The notes under the pieces are model-generated. The model worked only from the letters and a program-made list of their open reading frames with translations. It was not told the origin of the DNA and made no database searches. This document shows positions 28,105 to 37,859 of a stretch of 63,690 bases of DNA, piece by piece (positions within the stretch are counted from its first letter, which is position 1; every line of letters begins with the position of its first letter). The translations under genes and the position numbers were made by a program. Origin of the DNA: Planctomycetaceae bacterium (GTDB lineage Bacteria > Planctomycetota > Phycisphaerae > Phycisphaerales > UBA1924). The stretch is taken from assembly GCA_027487735.1 (NCBI GenBank), contig JAIYDA010000124.1:1-63690 (forward strand), given 5' to 3'.

Positions 28105-29148
28105 TCAAAAGGCGAACGACAGGCTCGCACCAAACGTCAAAGAAGGATCTACGTCGCGCTTGGCGAGACGAGTGCCGCCCGCGTCGAGTAGTTCGATCTC
28201 TCCGCTGAGCGCGTAGCCTATGAACGCGCTGAGCGTGACGCTTTGCGTGGGCTGCCAATCGACTCCGAGGGCGATGTTGCCTGTGTTGTCGCGCCCGACG
28301 CCTCCCGGCACCGGGCCGTCTTTCTTGAGGCGATATTCCCCGCCCACGCCAATGCCGCCAAGGCCGGCCGAGAAGCTCAGTTCATCGGATGCGCGATAGC
28401 TGATGCCAATACCCCCGCCCGCGATGCCGGCATTGCGGGAGCCGCCAACGTTTAGCCGCCATCGCTGCTCGGAGCCGAAGGGCAATGCCCAGTCAACAGT
28501 TGGAAAAGGAAGAAACAGCGTGTTGTCTTCGAGGCGCGTCTGCGCGAAAAGCAGGAGCCCGATACTCAGTGACTCATCAAAGGTGTAGATGCCGCCGATC
28601 GCGCCGCCGTAGGTCAGTGTGTCTTCAAACTCAGCGCCATCCTCGCCTGCGCTGATCACTGTCGCAGAGGCGACAAAGGTCCAGTGGTCGTCGAAGAGAA
28701 AGGTCGCACCGAGGTTTGCGTCATAGGTGTTGATGGTCTCCCAGGGCTTTGCGCGGTTGGCAAGGATGTTGGCGTTCTTGAAGTCATACTCGAGGCGAGC
28801 GGCGCCAAGCCCAGCATTCAGCGAAAGCTGATCCGTCACTGGCGCCTCAATGCCCACCGAGGCGATCGCGAGCCAGCGAGAGACTTCGCCGCCTGTCTTT
28901 ATGTCGGCAGGCAAGACATAGGCACCGCTCAGCGAAGTCGAGACACCGAGGCCCGCTTGCGCTGGCTCGAAGGATGCTTGGTCAAGGGTCTGAGGTTCCC
29001 GTGAGTTTGCAGTTGCGGCAGCCTCCGGCGCGGGCTGGCTTTGCGCCGCAGCAAATGTCGCAGCGAAGGACGGCAACAGCACGCAACCGAGCGCGGGAAG
29101 CGGCGACCGGGCGATTCGGACAAACGCATGGGGCAGCAAGTGGAGCAT
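28105..29148 (-). CDS. Probable outer-membrane beta-barrel protein
   Basis: A 347-aa protein with an N-terminal export signal (hydrophobic LPALGCVLLPSFAATFAAAQ) and a mature part of alternating amphipathic strands rich in Gly, aromatic residues and Asp, ending in the terminal phenylalanine strand SLTFGASLSFAF recognised by the BAM machinery. It resembles DUF6268-like outer-membrane proteins, but the family call is tentative. ATG 29148 is chosen over an upstream ATG at 29190 because it gives the better signal peptide. It is the first gene ahead of the response regulator and kinase, suggesting an envelope component monitored or controlled by that pair. Confidence 0.7.
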   Translation of the reverse strand: MLHLLPHAFVRIARSPLPALGCVLLPSFAATFAAAQSQPAPEAAATANSREPQTLDQASFEPAQAGLGVSTSLSGAYVLPADIKTGGEVSRWLAIASVGIEAPVTDQLSLNAGLGAARLEYDFKNANILANRAKPWETINTYDANLGATFLFDDHWTFVASATVISAGEDGAEFEDTLTYGGAIGGIYTFDESLSIGLLLFAQTRLEDNTLFLPFPTVDWALPFGSEQRWRLNVGGSRNAGIAGGGIGISYRASDELSFSAGLGGIGVGGEYRLKKDGPVPGGVGRDNTGNIALGVDWQPTQSVTLSAFIGYALSGEIELLDAGGTRLAKRDVDPSLTFGASLSFAF

Positions 29149-29771
29149 GATGGAATCACTTTCAAGATCGATGAAGGGGCACGACAACAACTCAGTATCG
29201 ATGCGATCGACTGCTAGGCTGCTTGCAGCAACCTCACAATCACATCGACAGGAGTATCGCTCGGTGCGCGGCGAGTTGCATTACACGATCATGACGGCGT
29301 GATTGCCGTTGTTGCCAGGAATCACGCCGTGCTTCTTTACGCCGCTGCGAATCTCCTTAGGGCTTCAAGAGTCAAGGCAACCGCCGATGCGAAGGGCGTT
29401 CTCGCTCGACCCTTTCGTACGATTCAGATGCGCGAAGCTCGGCGAGTGGACACGTTCGAAGTCGCCGCGCTGCTGGTTGATCTTGAGTTGGGCGAAGAAG
29501 GGCAGGCGCAGTTTGCTTGTCTGCGTGACTCCGGAAGGTGTGGTGACCGCATCGCGGGTCCCTGACGGGGATGATGATGGCGCGGGTGCCCAGTTGACCG
29601 AGTTCGCAGGTTGGAACAGGGATCGTTGGTGGGATGATGACTTGGATTGCGACGAGGCTTTGTGGTTGCCAATCGCCGTTCCGGCCCCTTGCCCAATCGC
29701 CGTTCCGGCTCCTGGCCCAATCGCCGTTCCGGCTCCTGGCGAGGAGTGATCAACTCACGGCTGAGCGCCGC
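29149..29771. other. Intergenic region without a convincing gene
   Basis: A 623-base gap. Short open frames exist on both strands (for example 29303-29749 plus) but none has a ribosome-binding site or recognisable family. It contains a 24-bp tandem repeat at its right end. It could hold a decayed gene. Confidence 0.5.
29669..29740. repeat. 24-bp tandem repeat, three copies
   Basis: Three head-to-tail copies of CCAATCGCCGTTCCGGCTCC plus TGGC (29669, 29693, 29717); copies two and three are identical and the first differs at two positions. The unit is a multiple of three, so it would be a repeated octapeptide if translated. Confidence 0.9.
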
Positions 29772-30872
29772 TCACGCCTGCCGCTTGTGCTTCCCAGGCT
29801 TCACTTCTGTGACGCTGTCGGTGCTCCACAGGTGCGTCAGCGGCGCAACGCCGATGATCGCGACGCCCAGCTTGTCGGCCAGGCGCACCATCTCGGCCTT
29901 CTCGAGCATGATGACCTGCCCGGCAGCGAGCGCGATGCAGCCGCCGCCATTGGCGTGCACGGTGCGCACGGTGTTGGGGCCAACCGTGGGCACGTCGCTG
30001 CGGCGATCGTGGCCGATGCGGGCGCCCTTGAGCAGCGTCCAGCCCCGGGCCTTGCAGAGGCGACCGGTGCGTTCGATCATGCGGTCGGTGCCCTCGACGG
30101 CTTCGACGCTGATGACGTCGAGCTCGCGCACCGCAAGGGCCTGCCCGATGTCCAGCCGCAGGGAGTGGGCGAGCAGGGGCCAGCCAAACTCGACGTCTGC
30201 CATTTGCCCAGCGGTGGGGGCCCGGCGCGTCATCACGCCCAGGTCGCTCAGCTCGTCAGGAATCGGCGCGGTGCTGTCGAGCAGCGTGACGCCCCAGCGG
30301 TCCAGCTCGTTCGCGACGGCGGTGAGCACGGCGTGCGAGCGCTTGTCCTTGCGGAGGTGGGTGTACCAGGCGCGGACGGCGGCAAAGTCCGGGATGTTGC
30401 GGACGACGCGCAGCGGGTCGTGCATCAGGCGGGCTTTGTCGACCTTGCCCACCATGATCGCGTGCCGCACGCCCAGGCGAGAGAGCTCTCTGCCCCAACT
30501 GCCAAGACGCAGGATGCCCACGTCGCGGAACGTGCTGCAGAGGCTGGGGAGGTTGCTCTCATACTGGCTCAGCAGGCCAAGCCCGTGCACTGGGTGCCCG
30601 GCTGCCCGCAGGTTCTTGGCGATAAGCACGGGCAAGCCACCCCCGCCCGCGATGAGCCCGATGGGCGTGGGGGGCTGGGGCACCTCAGCGAGGATCGTGA
30701 CGGCGCCGACGAGAGGGTCGCGGTGGGTGTCGCTCTGCGCAGGTGCTTGGACTGGTAGTTGGGCTGGAAGCTGGGTTGGAAGTTTGGCGGGCTGGGCGGG
30801 CTGGGCCCATGACGCAGCATCGCCCCGCAGTGGGACGAGCTTGGGCGGGGTTGGGTGTTGATGGGCCGTCAT
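29772..30872 (-). CDS. lpxI: LpxI-type UDP-2,3-diacylglucosamine pyrophosphatase
   Basis: A 366-aa protein of the LpxI (DUF1009) family, which hydrolyses UDP-2,3-diacylglucosamine to lipid X and UMP in lipid A synthesis, replacing LpxH. Motifs include GLIAGGGGLPVLIA, the middle LLDSTAPIPDELSDLGVMT, and the C-terminal GRSDVPTVGPNT-like loop (RRSDVPTVGPNTV) with CIALAAGQVIMLEK. The catalytic domain starts near residue 75; the preceding segment is low-complexity with PAQ/LP repeats. ATG 30872 is used; a GTG at 30926 in the same frame is the alternative. No other lpx gene is in the window. The gene implies a lipid-A-bearing outer membrane. Confidence 0.88.
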   Translation of the reverse strand: MTAHQHPTPPKLVPLRGDAASWAQPAQPAKLPTQLPAQLPVQAPAQSDTHRDPLVGAVTILAEVPQPPTPIGLIAGGGGLPVLIAKNLRAAGHPVHGLGLLSQYESNLPSLCSTFRDVGILRLGSWGRELSRLGVRHAIMVGKVDKARLMHDPLRVVRNIPDFAAVRAWYTHLRKDKRSHAVLTAVANELDRWGVTLLDSTAPIPDELSDLGVMTRRAPTAGQMADVEFGWPLLAHSLRLDIGQALAVRELDVISVEAVEGTDRMIERTGRLCKARGWTLLKGARIGHDRRSDVPTVGPNTVRTVHANGGGCIALAAGQVIMLEKAEMVRLADKLGVAIIGVAPLTHLWSTDSVTEVKPGKHKRQA

Positions 30873-31171
30873 GCCGCCACGATGAAGAGCATCCTTGCAA
30901 GCCGGAGAGGAGCGGGAGTCCGCCACCTTCGCGCAACGTCAACAATGCAGCTGAACCTGCGTGTTCAAGCTGAGCGTCATGCTCAGAGAAGCAGACGGTC
31001 TGCTCAACGAGCGGTTCTGACCTGCAACAGGAAGAGTAACGACTTTTCAGCGCGTGTTCCACCAATGATTGCGGGAGTTTCTTCCGGAAAGGGGTTTGGG
31101 TAGCTTTGTTTGGGTCGCGTAAGGTTATCGGTGTTGCGGTTCGCGTGCGGTGAGTTGCCGATAGCACGGGC

Positions 31172-31441
31172 ATGGACCAGTCACTCCATCGCGATCAAGT
31201 TGAGCTTTCGGGCGCGGGAGAGGCATCGGGTGGGGCGTTGAGCGGAGCGTCGGGTGACGCGCAAGCCAGCGGCAGGCCGTTCCTCATGGTGACGTTCACG
31301 TGCGCGGGGGCGTATCAGCGCGTGTATCGCTCGCTGGATGGCACGCACTACATGGCTCGCTGCCCGAAGTGTGCGAAGACGATGCGGTTTGTCGTGGGTG
31401 CTGGGGGCACGGGGCAGCGGGCGTTTCAGGTGAGTTGTTGA
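31172..31441 (+). CDS. Small CxxC protein, function unknown
   Basis: An 89-aa protein with ATG 31172. The first 35 residues are Gly/Ala/Ser-rich. The rest is a compact domain with FTCAGAYQRVYRSLDGTHYMARCPKCAKTM, where CPKC and the flanking cysteines suggest a zinc-binding or rubredoxin-like knuckle. Not recognised as a named family, but the composition is that of a real small protein. It is followed within 12 bases by the palindromic repeat at 31453. Confidence 0.6.
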   Translation: MDQSLHRDQVELSGAGEASGGALSGASGDAQASGRPFLMVTFTCAGAYQRVYRSLDGTHYMARCPKCAKTMRFVVGAGGTGQRAFQVSC

Positions 31442-31452
31442 GGATGAGGAGA

Positions 31453-31572
31453 GGGATTCGGGATTCGGGATTCGGCATTCGTGGCGTCGAGCGCGAGCTG
31501 TGTTTACCGATTCGCCGCATTCCCCAAGAGTCTGCCGCATTTCCGAATGCCGAATGGCGAATCCCGAATGCC
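31453..31572. repeat. Palindromic dispersed element, copy 1
   Basis: The left arm 31453-31481 consists of GGGATTCG-like units; the right arm 31543-31572 reads CCGAATGCCGAATGGCGAAT followed by CCCGAATGCC. The arms are complementary over 29 bases with three mismatches, enclosing a 61-base loop. The right arm is identical to that of copy 2 at 51.7 kb. It lies between the stops of two convergent genes and may act as a terminator. Confidence 0.9.
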
Positions 31573-31629
31573 TCGCTTGCACCACCGCGCCGCTCTCCCC
31601 CGAGACTCTCCCACCTCCAACCACCCCCC

Positions 31630-32586
31630 TCAACTTCCCAGCCATCGCAGCTTGGCGAGGTCGTCGATGGGCTCTTCGAAGCTGCAACTGCCGAAGGACA
31701 TGGCGAATCGCTCGCGCACGTTCGCGAGTGCTCCGGTTTCGCAGAGGTGGTTCTTCCACCCGAGCACCTGCTCGCTCGCCTTGAACGCGGCGGGGTTGCT
31801 CTCGGTGAGGATCTGCTGCACGATGTCGTCACTCACGTTGTGCGTGCGGACGAGGGCGGCAGCCACAAACAGATTGAGAAAGCCGTGCATCGTGCAACTG
31901 GCACTTTCCTTCTCATAGGTCAGGCGATAGTTGCCTCGGAGCGGGTGATGGAGCCCAGCTGTCGCCTTGAAGGGCACGTCGGCGTGGTGGCAAGCACGCA
32001 GGAACGCGCTGACCTCCGCGGGCGTGGGGAAGGCGTTGCCCACGATGCCCCCGGTGCGAATCTTCGCGCCGCACATGCTGCCGCTGAGGGCAGCGATGAC
32101 GCCCCGGCAGTCGGTGGTGATCGGAAACTCGAGGAAAGGAAACAGCCCCTCGGGCATCTGGTCGAGCACGTCGTCGATCTGGTCGGGCGAGGCGACCTTG
32201 ATCTCGACCATGTCGACTTCGGCGAGTCCGCTGCTGTCGGTGCTGTGGCGATCGTTAAACGCGCCGATCTGCTCGAGGCCGGCCTCGATGTTGCCGGCGA
32301 CGTCGGGCTCGATGAGCGCGCTGATGCGCCAGGGCTCGCCCGCGCCGTCCATCTCGCGATAGCCGCTGGTGGCGAAGGTGCCGGGCATCATGGGCCCGGC
32401 AGCTTTGGAGAGCTCGCCAAGGCGGGCTGCGGGGCAGACAAACCTGCCCAGCATCCACTCGTGCTCGCCCATGCGGGCGCGGTTGTAGTGCTCGCAGGAT
32501 GCATCCATACTCAGCTTCGCGGGCGGAAACAACCCTGCGTAGTCGATCAGCTCGGAGAGCAGCGTGCGGAGCGAGTTGGCGATCAT
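31630..32586 (-). CDS. Conserved hypothetical protein, possible TIM-barrel
   Basis: A 318-aa soluble protein with ATG 32586 (MIANSLRTLL); upstream frame to 32943 is anti-sense to the HAD gene and not credible. Segments such as FPFLEFPITTD, GAKIRTGG, HHADVPFKATAGLHHPLR and MHGFLNLFVAAAL read like the beta-strand ends of an aldolase-type TIM barrel, with a conserved-looking Lys in VPFKATAG. No specific enzyme family is recognised, and the lysine as catalyst is speculative. Divergent from the HAD phosphatase (70 bases between starts). Confidence 0.7.
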   Translation of the reverse strand: MIANSLRTLLSELIDYAGLFPPAKLSMDASCEHYNRARMGEHEWMLGRFVCPAARLGELSKAAGPMMPGTFATSGYREMDGAGEPWRISALIEPDVAGNIEAGLEQIGAFNDRHSTDSSGLAEVDMVEIKVASPDQIDDVLDQMPEGLFPFLEFPITTDCRGVIAALSGSMCGAKIRTGGIVGNAFPTPAEVSAFLRACHHADVPFKATAGLHHPLRGNYRLTYEKESASCTMHGFLNLFVAAALVRTHNVSDDIVQQILTESNPAAFKASEQVLGWKNHLCETGALANVRERFAMSFGSCSFEEPIDDLAKLRWLGS

Positions 32587-32656
32587 GCGTGCAGGGTAGC
32601 TTGCAACCGGGTGACCCTGCGCCGTATTGTCCGCCTGCCCAGAAGGAACCGCTTTC

Positions 32657-33541
32657 ATGCAGTATGACATCATCGCCATCGACCTCGACGGCACGCTGCT
32701 TGGACCCACGAGCACGGTGTCGGCGCGCAATCGCGACGCGGTGCAGCGGGCCCGCGAGGTGGGCGCACGCGTCATCATCTGCACGGGGCGCGGGCTTGCC
32801 GAGGCGCGGGTAGGCATCGAGGGGATTCGGCAGCGCGACCCGGTGGTGGTCGCGGGGGGCTCGATCACCGCGGATCCGGTGTCGGGGCGCACGCTCCATC
32901 GCGCGACGATGGAGCGCGACTTGGTGCGCGAGGGTGTTGCCACGCTGCACGCGCACGGGCATGCTGCCCTCGTGCTGAAGGACCGTGCGGATGCGGGGTA
33001 TGACTATCTCGTGGTGCACGGCGAGCGCCGCCTGCCGCTCGACCCCGTGACGCGGTGGTGGTTTGAGACGATGGGTGTGCACGTGCGCGCGATCGACGTG
33101 CTGGAAGAAGACCCGCACCCGGAGCACACGGTGCGCATCGGCGTGTGTGCACCCTCGCACACGCTGGAGGAGATGGAGCGGTCGCTGCGGTCGCAGCTTG
33201 GTGGGCGTGCGGTGCTGCACAACTTTCCGGCGGTGGTTGCGCCAGCGAGCGCGAGCCGGGTCGCGGGCCAGACCATGCACGTGCTGGAAGTGTTTGACGC
33301 GCAGGCGACCAAGTGGCGCGCGATCGAGCGCTTGGCGAAGGACTGGGGCGTGCCCGCGCAGCGCATCATGGCGATTGGCGATGAGATTAACGATCTCGAC
33401 ATGGTCCGCAACGCCGGGCTGGGCGTGGCGATGGGCAACGCCGTCGCGCCGGTGCGCGATGTTGCCCGCAAGCACACCGCCCGGCACGACGAGGACGGGG
33501 TGGCACTGGCGATCGAAGCGGCCTTGCGCGGGGAGTGGTGA
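32657..33541 (+). CDS. HAD superfamily Cof-type phosphatase
   Basis: A 294-aa phosphatase of the Cof (type IIB cap) subfamily. Motif I is DLDGTLLG (nucleophile Asp and acid/base Asp), motif II is the Thr of ICTGRG, the motif III lysine is in QATKWRAIERLAK, and motif IV is IGDEINDLDM. ATG 32657 has AAGGA 9 bases upstream. Members dephosphorylate sugar phosphates, FMN or similar small metabolites; the actual substrate cannot be told. Cytoplasmic and monocistronic. Confidence 0.88.
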   Translation: MQYDIIAIDLDGTLLGPTSTVSARNRDAVQRAREVGARVIICTGRGLAEARVGIEGIRQRDPVVVAGGSITADPVSGRTLHRATMERDLVREGVATLHAHGHAALVLKDRADAGYDYLVVHGERRLPLDPVTRWWFETMGVHVRAIDVLEEDPHPEHTVRIGVCAPSHTLEEMERSLRSQLGGRAVLHNFPAVVAPASASRVAGQTMHVLEVFDAQATKWRAIERLAKDWGVPAQRIMAIGDEINDLDMVRNAGLGVAMGNAVAPVRDVARKHTARHDEDGVALAIEAALRGEW

Positions 33542-33675
33542 AGGTCGGCGGAGGCCTTGTTTGCTTGTTGATTCGGGGCCTATCTCGCGTCGGTTCTTGG
33601 GCTTGCTGCTCTTTGGCGACTTGTCACGCCTAAAATGGCCCTTTCCAGACCATGCAAGCCCCCTCAGGACCCGCC

Positions 33676-35583
33676 ATGACCGCCACGGCCACGACGAACG
33701 CCACCGCCGCGCACGCCACCGACGTGCCCCGCAACCCCACCATCCGCAACGTCGCGATCATCGCGCACGTCGACCATGGCAAGACCACGCTCGTCGACAA
33801 CCTGCTGAAGCAGAGCGGCAACTTCCGTGCTGGCGAGCTGGAGAAGCTCGAGGGCGGGCAGCACAGCCTCATCATGGACAGCAACCCGCTCGAGCGTGAG
33901 CGCGGCATCACGATCCTTGCCAAGAACTGCGCCGTCATGTATCACGCGCTCGACGGCAAGGACTATCGCATCAACATCCTCGACACCCCGGGCCACGCCG
34001 ACTTTGGTGGCGAGGTGGAGCGAGTGCTCCGCATGGCCGACGGCGTGATGCTGCTCGTGGACAGTAGCGAGGGCGTGATGCCGCAGACCAAGTTCGTGCT
34101 GGGCAAGGCCCTGGAGCTGGGCCTGAAGCCCGTGGTGATCGTGAACAAGGTCGATCGTCAGGACCAGCGCGTGGATGGCGTGATGAACGAGGTGTTCGAC
34201 CTGCTGGTGGACTTGGGGCAGGACGAGCTGGCGATGGATTTCCCGGTGCTCTATGCCGTTGGTCGCGATGGCTGGTGCAGCAACAAGTGGCCTCTGCCCG
34301 ATCCTCGGCCCACGAACCTGCGCGACGCCTTCGAGGCGATCGTGAAGTACGTTCCGCCGCCGCCCGCCGACACGAGCAAGCCTCTGCAGGTGCTGGTCAC
34401 GAACATCGACTATAACGATTACGTGGGCCGCATCGGCATCGGGCGCGTGTTCAGCGGGCGCGTGAAGGCCGGGCAGCAGGTGGCGGTCATCAAGCGCGAT
34501 GGCAGCAAGGTGACGACGCGCGTCGGGCAGTTGCTCCAGTTTGTGGGCCTGCGCCGCGAAGAGGTCGACAGCGTCGAGGCGGGGGACCTCTGTGCGCTCG
34601 TGGGCCTGGAGAGCGTGGACATTGGCGACACCGTCGCCGACCCGCTTGAACCCGTGCAGCTTCCGCCCCTGAAGGTGGAAGAGCCCACGATGACGATGCT
34701 CTTCCGCATCAACGACTCACCGTTTGCGGGGCAGGAGGGTGAATACGTCACGAGCCGGCAGATTCGCGAGCGCCTGAACAAGGAGCTGCAGCGCAACCCC
34801 TCGATGCGCGTGGACCAGGGGCGCAGCGCCGACGAGTTCATGGTGAGCGGTCGCGGCGTGCTGAGCCTGGGCATTCTGATCGAGAACATGCGTCGCGAGG
34901 GCTTTGAGCTCTCGGTGGGCAAGCCCGAGGTCATCGTGAAGGTGATCGATGGCGTGGAGCACGAGCCCATGGAAGAGCTCGTGATCGACACGCCCAACGA
35001 GTGCATGGGCGGCGTGATGGAGCTGGTGGGCAGCCGCCGCGGCATCATGAAGAAGATGGAGCCCCGCGGCAGCGCGGTGACGCACCTTGCGTTCGAGATT
35101 CCCAGCCGCAGCCTCATTGGCCTGCGCGGGCGCATCCTGACCGCAAGCCAGGGCCAGGCGCTCATGCACCACAGCTTCATTCGCTTCGAGCCCGTGGGCG
35201 GTGACATTCCGCGTCGCAAGGCGGGGGTGCTCATCAGCCTCGAGACCGGCGCGGTGACGACCTATGCCCTGAAGGAGCTCGCGGAGCGCGGCGTGATGTT
35301 CGTCGAGCCCGGGGACAAGGTCTACAGCGGGCTCATCGCGGGCGAGCACAACCGCGACAACGACCTGACGATCAACGTCACGCGCCTCAAGCACCTGGAC
35401 AACATGCGTGCCGCGAGCAAGGAAGCAACGGTGGTGCTCAAGGCCCCGCGCAAGCTCAGCCTCGAGAACGCGCTGGAGTACATCGAGGACGACGAGTACG
35501 TCGAGGTGACGCCCAAGAGCATTCGCCTGCGCAAGAAGCTGCTGAACGAGAACGATCGCAAGCGGGCAGCGCGCGAGTCGTAA
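33676..35583 (+). CDS. typA: Translational GTPase TypA/BipA
   Basis: A 635-aa ribosome-associated GTPase involved in 50S assembly and stress adaptation. The G1 loop is AHVDHGKTT, switch II is DTPGHADFG, and the NKVD specificity motif is present (VIVNKVDR). EF-G-like domains II, III and V follow, with the BipA-specific C-terminal domain ([19 protein letters not shown]) at the end. ATG 33676 is preferred because AGGA lies 7 bases upstream; an in-frame ATG at 33652 adds eight residues. About 20 Ala/Thr-rich residues precede the conserved [10 protein letters not shown]. Convergent with the transglutaminase gene. Confidence 0.96.
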   Translation: MTATATTNATAAHATDVPRNPTIRNVAIIAHVDHGKTTLVDNLLKQSGNFRAGELEKLEGGQHSLIMDSNPLERERGITILAKNCAVMYHALDGKDYRINILDTPGHADFGGEVERVLRMADGVMLLVDSSEGVMPQTKFVLGKALELGLKPVVIVNKVDRQDQRVDGVMNEVFDLLVDLGQDELAMDFPVLYAVGRDGWCSNKWPLPDPRPTNLRDAFEAIVKYVPPPPADTSKPLQVLVTNIDYNDYVGRIGIGRVFSGRVKAGQQVAVIKRDGSKVTTRVGQLLQFVGLRREEVDSVEAGDLCALVGLESVDIGDTVADPLEPVQLPPLKVEEPTMTMLFRINDSPFAGQEGEYVTSRQIRERLNKELQRNPSMRVDQGRSADEFMVSGRGVLSLGILIENMRREGFELSVGKPEVIVKVIDGVEHEPMEELVIDTPNECMGGVMELVGSRRGIMKKMEPRGSAVTHLAFEIPSRSLIGLRGRILTASQGQALMHHSFIRFEPVGGDIPRRKAGVLISLETGAVTTYALKELAERGVMFVEPGDKVYSGLIAGEHNRDNDLTINVTRLKHLDNMRAASKEATVVLKAPRKLSLENALEYIEDDEYVEVTPKSIRLRKKLLNENDRKRAARES

Positions 35584-35627
35584 GCCAGCGCGTCGGCATC
35601 GAGGCGGGTCTTTCTTGCTCAATCTCG

Positions 35628-37859
35628 CTACGTGCGTTGCGCCGCAGGCGCGGCCCGCCGCATCGCCTCGCGCACGCGTGCCTGGGCCTGCTTGGCGCGC
35701 GAGGCAAAGTCGGGCGCAACGTCGGGCCCGTAGGCCCGTTCATACAGCAGTTCCGTGGCTTCGAGCAGCGCGGGCTCTCGCGCGAGCGTGGGCACTGCCA
35801 GCACATGGGCGCGCAGGGGCGTCGAGGCGGGCTTGGCAGCACCCAGCTTGGCGCACATCGCGAGCACCTGCCCATAGAGGGCTCTTCCGGAGGGGTCGCT
35901 CGAGAAGGCGTGCTCGGCATCGAGCAGCGCGCGGCCTGGCACCCAGAACCTGAGCAAGCGGCTGATGACGAACACGAGCAGCGCAACGCCCATCGCGCCC
36001 AGGGCGATACGCATCGCCCACAAGCTCGCGGTGCGCATCTGCCTGCGCCACTGGGAGAGGTCGCTCGATGCGGGCGAGCCGCCCTGCATCGAGGAGATCC
36101 ACCGCCCCGGCGCGCCGCCCCAGAGCTCGCTCTGGCGGCGCTGGTCAAAGCCCACGACTGCGCTGTTCCACGCGCCCTCCGCGCTGCGCACCCAGCGCAC
36201 GAGCGAGTCGAAGATGCCGCCCTGGCGCGTTGCAAGGAACTCCTCGCTCGCGAGGGGCGTGCCGTCGTACACCGCCCAGCGCCCGGGCTCGATCTCCGCC
36301 TCGACCCACGCGTGGGCGTCGCTGCGGCGCACGGTGTAGAGGCCGCTCTCGGGGTCGTACTCGCTGGTGAGGTAGCCCGCGATCACGCGGGCATCGATGC
36401 CCACGCTGCGGCAGAGCGCGGCAAGGGCACTCGCGAAGAACTCGCAGTGGGCCGCTGGGCGAGCGGTGAGAAACCACGTGATCGCCTGGTTGCTCGCGGG
36501 CGTGGGCGTGTCGAGCGTGTACGAGAACTCGGTCTGCAAAAATGTCTCGAACGTGCGCACGACGCGTGCGTCGTCACGGGCTGGTCGCAGCGCGGGGTCG
36601 GGCTCGAGCTGGGCACGGGCAAGAATCTCGCGCGCGATCGGCTGCACGCCTGGCTCTTCGGAGAAGGTGACCTCGCCTCGCAGCGAGCGCTTGGGCGAGA
36701 CAACCACCGACGCGCTGCTGACCACCTCGTACGTGAGCGATTGCCTGGGCTGGCTCAGCATGAGCATGCCCGTGTTGCGGTTGTGCGCCACCTGCTGCGT
36801 CTCGGGCAGGCGCAGCGAGATGGGCCTCGCAAGCGCGATGAGCACGCCGTTGCTGCCCGTGAGGTTCGAGACGCGCTGCACCACGCGGTCGGTCGCGCCA
36901 GCGGCATCGACATCGCGCAGGTTGTAGAGCTGATCGGCATCGGGGATGAAGAGGGAGTCGCCCTGGCGATTATCGAAGATGGACCATTGCCCAAGCTCGT
37001 ACTTCGTCATCGCGAGCGCCCGCAGATACTGGGGCAGGTCGAGCCCGCCGACGCTTCTGCCCTGGGCGTCTTCGATGCGAATCCGCGCGACGACCTCGCG
37101 TGATTGGCTGATGAGTCCGCCCGCGTTGAGGTTCACGCTGCTGGAGAGGCCCGACATGCGCCGCGCCGCACCGAAGTTGCCCAGCAAGTTCGAGATGTTG
37201 CTGCGCGGCATCGTGATGAAGATGCCGATGATGATGGGCGTGGCGGCAAGCAGCGTGACCAGCGCGAGCGTGGCGAGCGGGCGGAAGGGGGATCGCGTGG
37301 CGCGGCGCGTGATGGCTGCGCCCGCCGCCCTGGGCTGGGCCTGCTTGGTGGCGTGCTCGATGAGCGAGGGCACCACGGTGTGCAGCAGCATGGCCCCAAG
37401 CAGTGCGAGCGGAATCTGCAGCACCAGCAAGAAGCCCACCGCGAACGTGTTGTCGTTCAGCGTGCTGCCCACCGTGAGAAAGACCGCCATCGTGAGGATC
37501 TGGCCATAGTCCGAGCGGTCGCGCCGCTCCCACAGCTTCAGCACGAGCACCACCGCAAGCAGCGACAAGAACGCCGTCACCGCCGCGTCGCCCGCTCGCG
37601 CCCGCCAGATGGCCCAGGGCACCGCGAGCAGCAGCAGCACGTTCACAGCAACCCGGGGCAGACCGGGGAGCGTTGCCTGCTTTGCGCGATCAAACTCGAT
37701 TGCGCTCTTCAGCCGCCCTTCCGTCACCCACCAACCAGCGATCGCGAGCAGCAAGAGCAGCACCGACCATCCGCTCGTGTCTTCGGCGGCGCCATACGCC
37801 ACGATGCCCACGCACGCCGACGCGAGCATGACCCATCGCAAAGGGCGAAGCAGTGTCAT
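35628..37859 (-). CDS. TgpA-like membrane transglutaminase
   Basis: A 743-aa inner-membrane protein of the DUF3488/transglutaminase type. The N-terminal 200 residues contain about six membrane segments and the large middle domain faces the periplasm. The transglutaminase core triad is visible: Cys in AHCEFFASALAALCRSVG (about residue 468), His in SDAHAWVEAE (about 515) and Asp in AVYDGTPLA. A final TM (LWAMRIALGAMGVALLVFVI) precedes a cytoplasmic helical tail. Its ATG overlaps the stop of the DUF58 gene (ATGA), so translation is coupled. Such pairs usually cooperate with a MoxR ATPase, here located 25 kb away. Confidence 0.9.
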   Translation of the reverse strand: MTLLRPLRWVMLASACVGIVAYGAAEDTSGWSVLLLLLAIAGWWVTEGRLKSAIEFDRAKQATLPGLPRVAVNVLLLLAVPWAIWRARAGDAAVTAFLSLLAVVLVLKLWERRDRSDYGQILTMAVFLTVGSTLNDNTFAVGFLLVLQIPLALLGAMLLHTVVPSLIEHATKQAQPRAAGAAITRRATRSPFRPLATLALVTLLAATPIIIGIFITMPRSNISNLLGNFGAARRMSGLSSSVNLNAGGLISQSREVVARIRIEDAQGRSVGGLDLPQYLRALAMTKYELGQWSIFDNRQGDSLFIPDADQLYNLRDVDAAGATDRVVQRVSNLTGSNGVLIALARPISLRLPETQQVAHNRNTGMLMLSQPRQSLTYEVVSSASVVVSPKRSLRGEVTFSEEPGVQPIAREILARAQLEPDPALRPARDDARVVRTFETFLQTEFSYTLDTPTPASNQAITWFLTARPAAHCEFFASALAALCRSVGIDARVIAGYLTSEYDPESGLYTVRRSDAHAWVEAEIEPGRWAVYDGTPLASEEFLATRQGGIFDSLVRWVRSAEGAWNSAVVGFDQRRQSELWGGAPGRWISSMQGGSPASSDLSQWRRQMRTASLWAMRIALGAMGVALLVFVISRLLRFWVPGRALLDAEHAFSSDPSGRALYGQVLAMCAKLGAAKPASTPLRAHVLAVPTLAREPALLEATELLYERAYGPDVAPDFASRAKQAQARVREAMRRAAPAAQRT

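Noticed and set aside
29669-29740. CRISPR or origin iterons
   Set aside because: Three 24-bp copies are head to tail without spacers; no replication gene is nearby.
31453-31572. CRISPR array
   Set aside because: The units are 7-8 bases, contiguous and inverted, with no spacers of uniform length and no cas genes.
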